Assembly: GCF_000721265.1 (NCBI RefSeq)
Contig: NZ_JOFZ01000008.1
Location: forward strand, 62,001 to 126,000
DNA: 64,000 bases
Direction: 5' to 3'
Source: Streptomyces sp. NRRL F-5126
GTDB taxonomy: Bacteria > Actinomycetota > Actinomycetes > Streptomycetales > Streptomycetaceae
Shown here: piece after piece, positions 6,864 to 15,494 of the stretch
Numbering within the stretch: position 1 is the stretch's first letter
Layout: each line of letters opens with the position of its first letter
Made by a program: the position numbers and the translations under genes
Notes under the pieces: model-generated
Seen by the model: only the letters and a program-made list of their open reading frames with translations
The model's database searches: none
What the model was told of the DNA's origin: nothing

Positions 6864-9356
6864 GTGAAGAGCATGGGGATCGCAACAACGGCGGCGTCAA
6901 CCGAGGGTGACGCGGCCCGGTACGAACAGGAGCGCTCGGGCGGGGAGGACGCGGAGCGCGATCCCGCCTCCACGGCCAGAAACGATTTACCGCCACGCGT
7001 GGCGGTGGCCGTCACCGTGACGGTCCTGCTCGGCATCATCACCGTCGACGGGATGTACGCGGTACTCGAGCACCTGACGGCCTGGCGGCTCACCGAGGGC
7101 GCCGTCGCGGCGGCCGCGATCGTGGTCCTGCAACTCGCGCACTCCTTCCCGTGGCTGCTGCCCCGGCTCGCCTCCGTCGCCTGGCTGACGCTCGGACTGC
7201 AGGCCGTCGCCTCCTTCGCGCCGTTCGCCGACCTCGGCGAGGCGTGGCTGTCCATGCCGGCCTTCCTTGCCGGATCGGTTCTGCTGGTGCTGCGCCCGCG
7301 GCTCGCCTGGCCGGCCTTCCTGCTCGTGGTGGCCGCGACCGACTACGCGCTCCTCCGGCTCGGCGCCGGCTGGGACATCGTCCTCACCAGCATCTCCGTC
7401 GCGCTGGCCGCCCTCGGGGTGTTCGGCCTGTCCCGGCTGGCCGCGCTCGTCACCGAGGTGCGCGCGGCACGCACCCGGGTCGCCGGCCTGGCGCTCGCCG
7501 CCGAACGGCTGCGCTTCGCACGGGACCTGCACGACCTGCTCGGCACCAGCCTCTCCGCGATCAGCTTCAAGTGCGAGCACGTCAGGCGCCTGGTGGGGAA
7601 CGGGACCGACCGCGCGCAACAGGAACTGGCCGACATCCTGCGGATGTCACGGCAGGCGCTCGCCGACGTGCGCGCGGTGGCCCGCGGCTACCGCGAGGTC
7701 TCCCTCGCGACCGAGGCGGAGGCCGCGGAGTCCATGCTCGCCGCCGTCGGCATCCGCTCCACCGTACGGCTGGCGGACCAGCCGCTGCCCGGCCCCGTCG
7801 ACACCCTCCTCGCCACCGTGCTGCGCGAGGGGCTCACCAACATGCTCAGGCACAGCTCCGCCGAGCGCTGCGTCATCGAGACCGTGCACGCCGACGGCGC
7901 CGTGCGGCTCAGCCTGGCGAACGACGGGGTGACCGGGGCGCCCGCGCCGGCCGGGGAGGAGGGGCGCGGCGGGCTCGACGTGCTCACCGCCTGGGTGGGC
8001 GGGCGCGGCGGCAGCCTGCACGGGCGGGTACGCGCCGACGGCTGGTTCCTCCTGGAAGCGCGTGTCCCCCTCGCCGAGCGCACGGACCGCGCGGGCACGG
8101 CGGCGGCCGGTTCCGGCACGTCCGCCCGGCCGCCCGGCACCATGGGCGCGGCCACGGGCCGTGCCTGCGACGCCGGCGCGCACGCCCCGTCGCGTCAGAC
8201 GGACCCCGTCGCCGCCGCGCGCCCCCGCACGAGCCTGGCGCCGCGCACCGCGGCGACGATCACCGGCTGCGTGCTCGTGGGCTACACCGTCGTCGACGCC
8301 GCGTACCTCGCCAACGGCGGGCTGCTCGGCCGGCCGCTGCTCGGCGCGCTCGCGCTGCTCGCGGCGATCGCGGCGCTGCAGTTCTGCCGCGTCCACCCGG
8401 CCGTGGCACGCCGTCTGCCGGGCGGCCGCTGGTGGTGGTTCTGGGCGCAGGCGGTCCTCACGTACGCGCCGTTCCTGGTGTTCGGCAAGGAGTGGCTCGG
8501 GGTCCCGGGATTCCTCGTCGCGTCCCTGCTGATGCTGCGCGCCTCCCCGTCGGCCTGGCCGCTGGCCGGCGCCCTGGTGGCGGGCAACGCAGGGGTCCTG
8601 GTCGCCGTGGGCACGGACACCACCGACGTCGCCGAGCTCTCCATCTCCGCGATCACCTGCGGGCTCGTCGTCTTCGGTCTCGCCAGGATGAAGGACCTGG
8701 TGGCCGAGTTGTACCGGTCGAGGGCCGAGCAGACCCGGCTCCTCGTGGTCAGGGAGCGCCTGCGGTTCGCGCGCGACCTGCACGACCTGATGGGCCTGAG
8801 CCTGTCCACGATCACCCTCAAGTGCGAGCTGACCTACCGGCTCGTGCCCACCGACCCGGAACGCGCCAGGGCCGAGCTCGGGGAGATCCTCGCGACCGCC
8901 GGGCAGGCGCTCGCCGACATCCGCGCGGTGACCAAGGGCGAGCACCGCAGGTCGCTGTCGGCCGAGGTCGAGTCGGCGCTCGCCGTGCTCGGCACAACGG
9001 GGGTCGAGACCACGGTCGGCCTCGAATGCGGCCCGCTGCCCGACGCGGTGGAGACCGCGCTCGCCACCGTCCTGCGCGAGGGGCTCACGAACCTGCTGCG
9101 CCACAGCAAGGCGGAGCACTGCGCCATCACGGGCCACCGGTGCGACGCCACGGTCGTCTTCGCCCTGGCCAACGACGGGGTGGGCGAGACGCCCGCGCCC
9201 TACGACCCGGACGGCGGCAGCGGCCTGAACAACCTGTCCGCGCGGCTGCGGGACCTGGGCGGCGCGCTGACCGCGGGGGCGTGCGGGGACGGCTGGTACG
9301 AACTGCGGGTGGAGGTGGACCTCGACGCGGCGCACGCGGCGCCGCCCGCGGGGTGA
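6864..9356 (+). CDS. Tandem double sensor histidine kinase (two NarL-family kinases in one protein)
   Basis: The 830-residue protein contains two complete HPK7-type kinases in series. Each has four to six membrane segments (about 45-190 and about 460-600), a HisKA_3 dimerisation box with the phospho-accepting His (RFARDLHDLLG, His about 223; RFARDLHDLMG, His about 640) and a HATPase domain. The N-boxes are VLREGLTNMLRHSSAE and VLREGLTNLLRHSKAE; the G-boxes are GRGGLDVL and GSGLNNL. Both halves keep all the key residues and resemble each other strongly, so the gene arose by duplication and fusion. Codon 42 is TTA (6987-6989), which predicts dependence on the bldA tRNA. GTG 6864 has AGGGG a few bases upstream. 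It is convergent with the NarL-type regulator, its probable partner. Confidence 0.93.
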   Translation: MKSMGIATTAASTEGDAARYEQERSGGEDAERDPASTARNDLPPRVAVAVTVTVLLGIITVDGMYAVLEHLTAWRLTEGAVAAAAIVVLQLAHSFPWLLPRLASVAWLTLGLQAVASFAPFADLGEAWLSMPAFLAGSVLLVLRPRLAWPAFLLVVAATDYALLRLGAGWDIVLTSISVALAALGVFGLSRLAALVTEVRAARTRVAGLALAAERLRFARDLHDLLGTSLSAISFKCEHVRRLVGNGTDRAQQELADILRMSRQALADVRAVARGYREVSLATEAEAAESMLAAVGIRSTVRLADQPLPGPVDTLLATVLREGLTNMLRHSSAERCVIETVHADGAVRLSLANDGVTGAPAPAGEEGRGGLDVLTAWVGGRGGSLHGRVRADGWFLLEARVPLAERTDRAGTAAAGSGTSARPPGTMGAATGRACDAGAHAPSRQTDPVAAARPRTSLAPRTAATITGCVLVGYTVVDAAYLANGGLLGRPLLGALALLAAIAALQFCRVHPAVARRLPGGRWWWFWAQAVLTYAPFLVFGKEWLGVPGFLVASLLMLRASPSAWPLAGALVAGNAGVLVAVGTDTTDVAELSISAITCGLVVFGLARMKDLVAELYRSRAEQTRLLVVRERLRFARDLHDLMGLSLSTITLKCELTYRLVPTDPERARAELGEILATAGQALADIRAVTKGEHRRSLSAEVESALAVLGTTGVETTVGLECGPLPDAVETALATVLREGLTNLLRHSKAEHCAITGHRCDATVVFALANDGVGETPAPYDPDGGSGLNNLSARLRDLGGALTAGACGDGWYELRVEVDLDAAHAAPPAG

Positions 9357-9394
9357 CGGGCGCGGGCCCTGCCGGGCGGCGACCGCGCGGCGTC

Positions 9395-9585
9395 AGAAGC
9401 TGTTGTCTTGCCCAGTGTGGGATGAGGTCGAGGGGGCTGGTGCTGTCAGATCCAAGGCGGAGGAGGGAGTCGACGCGGTGGGGGTACCCCCGGCCGAAGG
9501 TTGGGGGAGTCGGCGACTGACGACAACGCCGGAGATGGCTGTGCCAGGCGACTCGGGCCCCGCAGGGGGCAAGACAACAGCTTCT
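9395..9585. mobile_element. MITE-like element with perfect 19-bp terminal inverted repeats
   Basis: The sequences agaagctgttgtcttgccc (9395-9413) and its exact reverse complement (9567-9585) enclose 153 bp with no open frame of interest. Inside is a small hairpin, cccccggcc-gaa-ggttggggg (9487-9507). The element lies between the convergent tandem kinase and response-regulator genes; its right edge touches the regulator's stop codon. Perfect ends this long with a short non-coding interior are typical of miniature elements mobilised by a related transposase. No clear target-site duplication could be seen (TCAG occurs near both ends, but out of register by one base). A rho-independent terminator is unlikely because of the long loop. 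Confidence 0.55.
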
Positions 9586-10190
9586 CAGAGCCAGCCGGCG
9601 TCCCTGGCGATGCGGATGGCGTCCACGCGGTTGCGCGCGTTCAGCTTCGTGACGACGTTCGTCAGGTAGTTGCGCACCGTCCCCGTCGACAGGTGCAGGC
9701 GGGACGCCATCTGCGCGGCCTCCATGCCCTCGGCGGCCAGCCGCAGCACCTCGGCCTCGCGGTCGGTGAGCGGTGACCCGCCGAAGTCGAGTGTCGCGAG
9801 GGCCAGTTGCGGGTCGATGACACGTTCGCCCGCCGCGACCTGCCGGATCGTCTCGCTGAGACGGTCCGGGTCGGTGTCCTTGAGCAGGAAGCCCGACACG
9901 TGCGCGGCGAGCGCCCGTCTCAGATTGCCGGGTCTGCCGAGGCTGGTCAGGATGATCGTGCGGCAGCCGGGCACGGCGGTGGACAGGTCGGCAGCGGCCG
10001 TGATGCCGTCCGTCACCGGAAGGTCGATGTCGAGCACGGCCACGTCGGGCTTGAGCGCGCGGGCGGCAGGGACGATGTCGGCCCCGGAGGCGAGCTCCGC
10101 CACCACCTCGATGTCCGGCTCGAGCTCAAGGAGCGAGACGAGAGCCTTGCGGAGCATGTGCATGTCCTCGGCGATCAGAATCCTGACCAT
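9585..10190 (-). CDS. NarL/FixJ-family response regulator
   Basis: The 201-residue protein has a receiver domain with acidic pocket AED (about 8-10), phospho-acceptor Asp in VAVLDIDLPVTDG (about 54) and LTS and Lys (FLLKD) in the expected places. A LuxR-type helix-turn-helix follows (LTDREAEVLRLAAEGMEAAQ to NYLTNVVTKLNARNR). ATG 10190 was chosen because GGGGGAG precedes it; the longer frame from 10214 has no such site. It is encoded convergently to the tandem kinase, most likely its phosphodonor. Architecture resembles DesR/LiaR regulators that respond to envelope or lipid state, but the target genes are not shown by the sequence. Confidence 0.93.
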   Translation of the reverse strand: MVRILIAEDMHMLRKALVSLLELEPDIEVVAELASGADIVPAARALKPDVAVLDIDLPVTDGITAAADLSTAVPGCRTIILTSLGRPGNLRRALAAHVSGFLLKDTDPDRLSETIRQVAAGERVIDPQLALATLDFGGSPLTDREAEVLRLAAEGMEAAQMASRLHLSTGTVRNYLTNVVTKLNARNRVDAIRIARDAGWL

Positions 10191-10267
10191 GTTCTCCCCC
10201 ACGCGAATGGCCAACTAGCCGAACATTATGGCGCAGTAACGACCATCCGCACCTTCCCGCCTCCCCT

Positions 10268-11182
10268 TCATTTTTCCCCCAGCAGCCCCACGATCTCGTG
10301 CACGAAAGCCGCGTCGAGCATGGTGCCGACCGCCAGGTCGCCCGCGCCATCGAGCCCCACGTCGTGGCAGGCGACGCTGAGCAGGTACGTGCCGAGCACC
10401 TCGAACGTGGCGAACGACCACTCGCCGCGCGACGCGGGCCTGCCGTCCGGCGTCAGCAGCGACTCGCCGCCGCGGCTGAAACCGAACTGGTTGAACCCCA
10501 TCCGCATGCCCTGGCCCAGCGCCTTGGTGTACGCCTCCTTCAGCGTCCACACCCGCAGCAGCTCGCGCTCGCGCTCGGCCTCGGGCAGGCCGCCGAGCAG
10601 GGCGCGCTCGTCGGGCGTGCACAACTGCCGCTCCACGGAGGCGTACCGGATCCTGCGGCTCGCCAACTCCGTGTCCACGCCGATCCTGCCGCGCCTGTTG
10701 AGCCCGACGACGATCAACTCGCCCGTGTGGCTGAGGGACACGTCGATCTGGTCGCACCCGCGCAGGTACGGCCTGCCGCCCGGCTTGTACGCCAGGTCGA
10801 TGGAGCCGGGCGGCGCCTGCAGCGCCGCGCCCGCCGTGCACCGCATCAGCAGCCGGGACACGGCGAAGCGCGACCTCGACTCCGGGTCGGGCAGGCCGCG
10901 CAGCCGCTGCCAGTCGCGGCTGCCCAGCATCGGCCGCAGCTCCGCGTCCTCAAGCACCCTGGGCAGCCAGTCACGCCAGTCCGCGTACACCACGGCGTGG
11001 CCGTGCCACGCCACGGACTGGCGCACCAGGCTCCACGCCTCGTCCGCGCCGGACGCCAGGATCGGCTCGCCGACCTCCCGCGCCCCGTAGTCGTCGCCGT
11101 AGTCGTCACCGCTGTCATCCCCGTACCCGTCGCCGCTCCCGTCGCCGTGATCGCCGCGGCCCGCCGGCCCGAGCCGTCTCAC
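10268..11182 (-). CDS. Sfp-type 4'-phosphopantetheinyl transferase
   Basis: The 304-residue protein attaches phosphopantetheine from CoA to acyl/peptidyl carrier proteins. Diagnostic motifs: SLSHTGELIVVGL, RIGVDTE (the Mg-binding GVDxE) and RVWTLKEAYTKALGQG (WxxKEAxxKxxG). GTG 11182 overlaps the stop of the upstream acyl-CoA dehydrogenase gene as GTGA, so the two are coupled. The N-terminus carries a low-complexity Gly/Asp/Tyr tract (about 11-33, repeats of GDDYG and GDGSG) not expected in the family; the true fold begins near residue 35, so the tract is either disordered or the actual start lies further in. Its place in the acyl-AMP-ligase operon implies a carrier protein for the cluster, but none is encoded in this window. 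Confidence 0.92.
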   Translation of the reverse strand: MRRLGPAGRGDHGDGSGDGYGDDSGDDYGDDYGAREVGEPILASGADEAWSLVRQSVAWHGHAVVYADWRDWLPRVLEDAELRPMLGSRDWQRLRGLPDPESRSRFAVSRLLMRCTAGAALQAPPGSIDLAYKPGGRPYLRGCDQIDVSLSHTGELIVVGLNRRGRIGVDTELASRRIRYASVERQLCTPDERALLGGLPEAERERELLRVWTLKEAYTKALGQGMRMGFNQFGFSRGGESLLTPDGRPASRGEWSFATFEVLGTYLLSVACHDVGLDGAGDLAVGTMLDAAFVHEIVGLLGEK

Positions 11183-12963
11183 GGCGCGTCCGCCCACTGC
11201 ACGGGCTCGTCGTACAGGTCGTAGCTCCTGCGGCCCCGGTAGCGCTCGGCCACCTCGGCCAGCACGCGGTCGACGCAGCCGTCCGGCAGTTCGGGGAGGT
11301 CCGGCAGGCAGAGCCTGCGCCCGATCCGCAGCAGCGCCATCACCAGCCACGCGGGATCGCCGAGGAACCCCGGCCGCCCCCGGTGGCTCTCCCACACGCC
11401 GAGCGCCGCGGCGGCCGCGCTCAGCAGCGCGTGGCGGTCGGCCAGGGCGCACATCCGCGGGCTCGACAGCACGCCGAGGTCGCCGGGCGCCACCGCGACG
11501 CACCGTTCGCGCAGCGCCGCCAACTCGCCGAGCAGGGCCGCCACCAGCGCGCCCAGCGCCCGCCCGTACCCGTGCTCGACGCCGTCGGCGCGCAGCCGGC
11601 CGGCCGTGGCGGCCAGCGCGGCGGCGAGGAAGTCCGACCGGCCGGCCACGGCGAGCGCGTCGAGCGCGAGGGGCGGCAGCGCGAGGCCCGGCCGGAACAG
11701 CGCGTCCCCGGGGTCCTCGGCACGCAGCCAGGACGTGCGCGCGAGCAGCGGCAGGCGCGGGATCACCGCCGCCTGGCAGGCGGCCGTCCCGGCGTGGCCG
11801 AGGCTGGCGGTGGGCAGGTCGCGCATGAGCTTCGCGAGCATCTCCCGGTCCACCTCGCCCGCGTCCCTGGCGTGCCCCGCACGGCCGGGCCTGCCGACCA
11901 CGGTGGCCAGCTCCTCCAGGTCCTCCCGCAGCAGGTCGGGCACCAGGTACTTCACCTCGGCGGCCGCCAGGTCGGCGCTCTGAGGGTGGAGGTGCAGCGC
12001 CCGCAGGACGGTGGTGGCCAGGCTGTCGCAGGCCAGCAGGTCGGCGAAGACGCCGGCGAGCAGCGGGCGGTGGCGCTCGCCCATGTGCCCGCCGCCGTCC
12101 CTGGCGACGGCGCGCACCGCCGTGCGCAGCACCGTGCCGGCGGCGGCGACGACCATCACCGCGCACAGCGGCCGGTGGAACTGGAACGTGCGCAGGGCGA
12201 GCGGCACGGCGCCGCCCGCCTCGCCCACCAGCGCGCCGGCGGGCGCCGGACAGTCGGCGAACTCGAGTCCGCCGAAGGCGCAGCCGCGCAGTCCCGTCGT
12301 GGGCTGCCTCGGCAGCGTGCGCAGCCGCCCGGCCGCCGCGGCCTCCCGGTCGATCAGGAGCACCGAGTGGCTGCGTGACCCGGGCGCCGGGTCCGTACGG
12401 GCGTAGACGACCAGGGCACGCGCACGCGCCGCGTTGATCACGACGTCCTTGCGGCCGCCGAGGCGGAAGCCGCGCGAGGTGGTGAGCGCCGACACCTCGC
12501 CGCTCCACAGCGCGTTCCCGTGTGCCATGGAGTGGTGGACGACGGATGCGCGGCCACCGCCGCACAGGATGTCCGCGAGGGCCGCGCGCTGCTCCGCCGC
12601 CCCGGCCGTCCACACGGGCGTCGCCGCGAACAGCGACGTCACCCCGTACCCGGTGCCGAGGCCGAGGTCGCGGCGGAAGACGGGACGGATGACGCGGGCG
12701 AGGCCGTCGGCGCGCTCCAGCCTGCCGCCGTCGGCCACGGGGACCATCTCGGCGCCGAACCCCTGGTCGTGCAGCAGCTGTTCGGCCTCGGCCACCAGCT
12801 CACCGCGCTCCTCGGCCGCGAGCACCGCCGCGAAGCCCAGCGGGTTGCCCGGGTCGTCGGGCGCGCCGAGCCGCTCCTCGAGCGTCCGGGCGCGTGCCTC
12901 GGCGCCGGCGGACGGGATCCCCGGGGAATCCGCCCCCGTCATGGCCTGTGTGCGCATGGACAT
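11179..12963 (-). CDS. Acyl-CoA dehydrogenase-like protein
   Basis: The 594-residue protein has the two-part acyl-CoA dehydrogenase layout. An N-terminal helical/beta half includes a GYGVTSLFAATPVW segment, a substrate/flavin-contact stretch HSMAHGNALWSGEVSALTT and FRLGGRKDVVINAARA, typical of the middle beta domain. A long C-terminal all-helical half follows. It is longer than ordinary enzymes (about 380-400 residues), as in ACADs tied to secondary metabolism or fatty-acyl-AMP ligases. The catalytic Glu could not be located by eye. The usual reaction would be alpha,beta-desaturation of an acyl thioester. ATG 12963 has GGGGTGA upstream and the gene starts four bases after the ligase stop. Operon order is ligase, dehydrogenase, phosphopantetheinyl transferase. 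Confidence 0.82.
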   Translation of the reverse strand: MSMRTQAMTGADSPGIPSAGAEARARTLEERLGAPDDPGNPLGFAAVLAAEERGELVAEAEQLLHDQGFGAEMVPVADGGRLERADGLARVIRPVFRRDLGLGTGYGVTSLFAATPVWTAGAAEQRAALADILCGGGRASVVHHSMAHGNALWSGEVSALTTSRGFRLGGRKDVVINAARARALVVYARTDPAPGSRSHSVLLIDREAAAAGRLRTLPRQPTTGLRGCAFGGLEFADCPAPAGALVGEAGGAVPLALRTFQFHRPLCAVMVVAAAGTVLRTAVRAVARDGGGHMGERHRPLLAGVFADLLACDSLATTVLRALHLHPQSADLAAAEVKYLVPDLLREDLEELATVVGRPGRAGHARDAGEVDREMLAKLMRDLPTASLGHAGTAACQAAVIPRLPLLARTSWLRAEDPGDALFRPGLALPPLALDALAVAGRSDFLAAALAATAGRLRADGVEHGYGRALGALVAALLGELAALRERCVAVAPGDLGVLSSPRMCALADRHALLSAAAAALGVWESHRGRPGFLGDPAWLVMALLRIGRRLCLPDLPELPDGCVDRVLAEVAERYRGRRSYDLYDEPVQWADAP

Positions 12964-12967
12964 GCGA

Positions 12968-14797
12968 TCACCCCTTCCTCACGGGCGGGCCGGCCGCCGC
13001 GGCGCCGGATCCGGCCGCCGGTTCTGTGTGCAGCGGCCGCAGCTCGCCGCGCAGGAACAGTTCGCGCATCACGGAGCGCCGCACCTTGCCGCTCGTCGTC
13101 CGCCTGACCGTGCCCGGCCGTACGAGCAGGACGGAGCCCGTCGCCCCGAAGTCCTCCGCGAGACAGCGCCGCACCCGGTCGGCAAGGCCGGCGAGTTCCC
13201 CGTCGCCGCACCCCGAGGTGCGCACCTCCTGCACGGCCACGAGGTGCTCGCCACCGCGCGGCCGCGCCATGAACACCGCGGCCGAGGCGAATCGCGAGCC
13301 GCAGCGCCGCAGCTGGTGCTCGACCTCCTGCGGGTGCAGGGTCCTGCCCGCCACGCTCAGCACGTCCTTGATGCGTCCGGTGACGTAGAGCCGCCCGTCG
13401 TCGAGTGCGCCGAGGTCGCCGGTGCGCAGGAAGCCGCCGTCGCCCGACGCCGTCGCGCGGCCGAAGGTCTCGGCGTTCTCCAGCGCCCGGTGCCAGTAGC
13501 CGGGGGAGACGGCGCCGCCGCGCACCCAGATCTCGCCGATCTCGCGGTCCGGCAGCTCCTCGCGGGTCTCCGGGTCGACCACGCGCACCTCGACGCCACG
13601 CGCGGGGCCGCAGGACGCCACCGGGTACGGCGCGGGCACGGCCGTGTCGGCGCCGTGCTCCTCCCGCCGCCGGCGCAGCGCGCCGCGGCCCGGGCCCGCG
13701 ACCTCAAGTACGGGGCCGCCGGCGTCCGCCGGTGCCGCCACGCTGACCATCAGCGTCGCCTCGGCGAGCCCGTAGCCGGCCACGAGGGCGTCGGGCCGCA
13801 GCCCCGCGGGCGCGAACCTGCGGGCGAAGGCGGCCGACGCGTCCGGGGACACCTGTTCGGCCGCGTTGACGGCGGTGCACAGCCGGGAGAGGTCGAGCCC
13901 GGCCACGTCCTCGTCCGTCGCCTCGGCCGCGCAGCGCGCGAACGCCGTGTCGGGCGCCGCCGTGGCGGTCACGCCGTACTGGTCGATCGTCCGCAGCCAC
14001 CGCAGGGGGCGCGCCGCGAAGCGCGCGGGGGGCACCAGGACGGCGGTCGCACCCAGCCACAGCGGGTGGAGCAACTGGCCGATCAGGCCCAGGTCGTGGT
14101 GGAGGGGCAGCCAGCCGCCGATGCGTGAGTCCTGGTCGGTGGAGAGCGCCGCGCGTATCGACTCCATGGCGGCGAGCAGGTTGGCGTGGGTCACCACGAC
14201 ACCGCGCGGCGCCGCCGTGGTGCCCGAGGTGTACTGGATCAGCGCCGGGCTGTCGCCGGACGGCGGCTGCCGCACGCGCGCCTCGTGGGCGTCCGCGCCG
14301 TCCAGACCGTCCGGGCCATCCGCGCCGTCCGCGTCGTCCTGGCCGCCCGGTGCGGGGGCGTCGACGGCCAGGCACAGCACGCCGCCGTAGCCGCCCCTGT
14401 CGTCCTCGGCGAGGTAGCGGGAGACGTCGGCGGCCAGCGCCGCCTCGGTCAGGACGAGCGACGTGCCGGTGTCCTCGGTGATCGCCTTCATGCGCTCCCT
14501 GGCGGCGCGCGAGGACGCGGGTGGCGGCACCACGGACACGACGGCGCCCGCCAGCAGGCAGCCGGCGACCGCCACCGCCAGGTGCGGCCCGGTGTCCATG
14601 CAGACGAGGACCGGGCGGCCCCCAGTGGCCCCCGGGCCGAGCCGGCGCGCCAGGCGCCGCGCCCGCAGGGCCAGTTCGCGGTACGTCATGAGGTCGGCGT
14701 CCGCGCCGGCGGCGGCCGGGACGCACAGCGCGGTATGGTCGGCACGCTCCGAGAAGCGCCCGGCCAGGGCTTCGGTGAAGCTTCGGGATGGCGTCAT
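12968..14797 (-). CDS. Fatty-acyl-AMP ligase (FAAL), adenylate-forming enzyme
   Basis: The 609-residue protein activates a fatty acid as acyl-AMP for loading onto a carrier protein. Core motifs: A3 YTSGTTAAPRGVVVTHANLL (about 190-209); GWLPLHHDLGLIGQLLHPLW, the FAAL-specific form of the motif seen in starter-unit ligases; YGLAEATL (A5); LRTGDLGAL (A7); and the terminal GKVRR lysine (A10). An Asp/Gly-rich insertion (about 154-178) precedes A3. First gene of the operon; ATG 14797 has GGAG seven bases upstream. FAALs usually start lipopeptide or polyketide assembly, so this gene with the dehydrogenase and phosphopantetheinyl transferase implies a fatty-acyl starter or lipid tail in the cluster product. 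Confidence 0.92.
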   Translation of the reverse strand: MTPSRSFTEALAGRFSERADHTALCVPAAAGADADLMTYRELALRARRLARRLGPGATGGRPVLVCMDTGPHLAVAVAGCLLAGAVVSVVPPPASSRAARERMKAITEDTGTSLVLTEAALAADVSRYLAEDDRGGYGGVLCLAVDAPAPGGQDDADGADGPDGLDGADAHEARVRQPPSGDSPALIQYTSGTTAAPRGVVVTHANLLAAMESIRAALSTDQDSRIGGWLPLHHDLGLIGQLLHPLWLGATAVLVPPARFAARPLRWLRTIDQYGVTATAAPDTAFARCAAEATDEDVAGLDLSRLCTAVNAAEQVSPDASAAFARRFAPAGLRPDALVAGYGLAEATLMVSVAAPADAGGPVLEVAGPGRGALRRRREEHGADTAVPAPYPVASCGPARGVEVRVVDPETREELPDREIGEIWVRGGAVSPGYWHRALENAETFGRATASGDGGFLRTGDLGALDDGRLYVTGRIKDVLSVAGRTLHPQEVEHQLRRCGSRFASAAVFMARPRGGEHLVAVQEVRTSGCGDGELAGLADRVRRCLAEDFGATGSVLLVRPGTVRRTTSGKVRRSVMRELFLRGELRPLHTEPAAGSGAAAAGPPVRKG

Positions 14798-14937
14798 CGG
14801 TCAACTCCGTCGGTCCGCGTCGCCGGGTCGTGCCCGGCAGCCTTTGACACGACTGTGCGGCCGGCGGCTCGGCGGCCGCTCGACCGCCGCCACCCGTGCG
14901 CCTCGCGCCGCACGCCCACCGCGCCTCGCGGCCGGGG

Positions 14938-15264
14938 TCACCAGCTCCCCGCGCGCGGCCACTCGTATATCCCCAGGTCCCGCATCAGGGCCACCTCCTG
15001 GGCCGTGAGTGGCAGTTCGGGGCACAGCCGCTCGGGGTGACCCGGCGGCGGCCCGTCCGGGCCGGTCGGGTGCCCGCCGGGCCCCCGGCCGCCGCCCGGG
15101 CCCCGGCCACGCCCGCCGTATCCGTAGGGCGACGGCACCGCGGCCGTCCTTCCTTCGTCCACTTCCAGCTGTGCGCGCATGCGATCTCCGTACGCCACGA
15201 GTACCTCGTCCACCGCTCGAAGGAGACGGCCGACGCTCTGGCGCAACCATCCGGTCGCGGCCAT
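14938..15264 (-). CDS. Small protein of unknown function
   Basis: The 108-residue protein is not recognised. The N-terminus is an amphipathic helix (WLRQSVGRLLRAVDEVLVA) continuing into a charged helix ending QLEVDEGR. Residues 45-80 are a Gly/Pro/Arg linker. A short conserved-looking tail follows (LPLTAQEVALMRDLGIYEWP). ATG 15264 has GGGAGG seven bases upstream, which supports real translation. It is divergent from korA. No signal peptide or membrane segment was seen. Function cannot be inferred. Confidence 0.6.
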   Translation of the reverse strand: MAATGWLRQSVGRLLRAVDEVLVAYGDRMRAQLEVDEGRTAAVPSPYGYGGRGRGPGGGRGPGGHPTGPDGPPPGHPERLCPELPLTAQEVALMRDLGIYEWPRAGSW

Positions 15265-15494
15265 GGTTGTCCTCCCTTCGCCCCCGTCACGCCGGTCCGC
15301 GTCCGGGGCGCCTGGAGGATGGGGGCCGCTGCCGGAGCCCCGGTGGAGCGCCGCTCGCGGCCGGGCGGCGGGCCGGTGGAGGGCAGCCCGGCCGCGCGGG
15401 GGGCGGGTTCGAGGTGGTCTCCAGGACCGCGCTAACCGCCTCGTGCACAGTCGGCCGCGTTCACACAGGGCGAGCGGCGGGAGGTCGGATTCAG

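Noticed and set aside
7647-9335. 562-codon minus-strand frame
   Set aside because: Antisense of the tandem kinase; biased composition.
10268-12613. Long frame extending the phosphopantetheinyl transferase upstream
   Set aside because: The part beyond 11182 is out of frame with, and inside, the acyl-CoA dehydrogenase gene.
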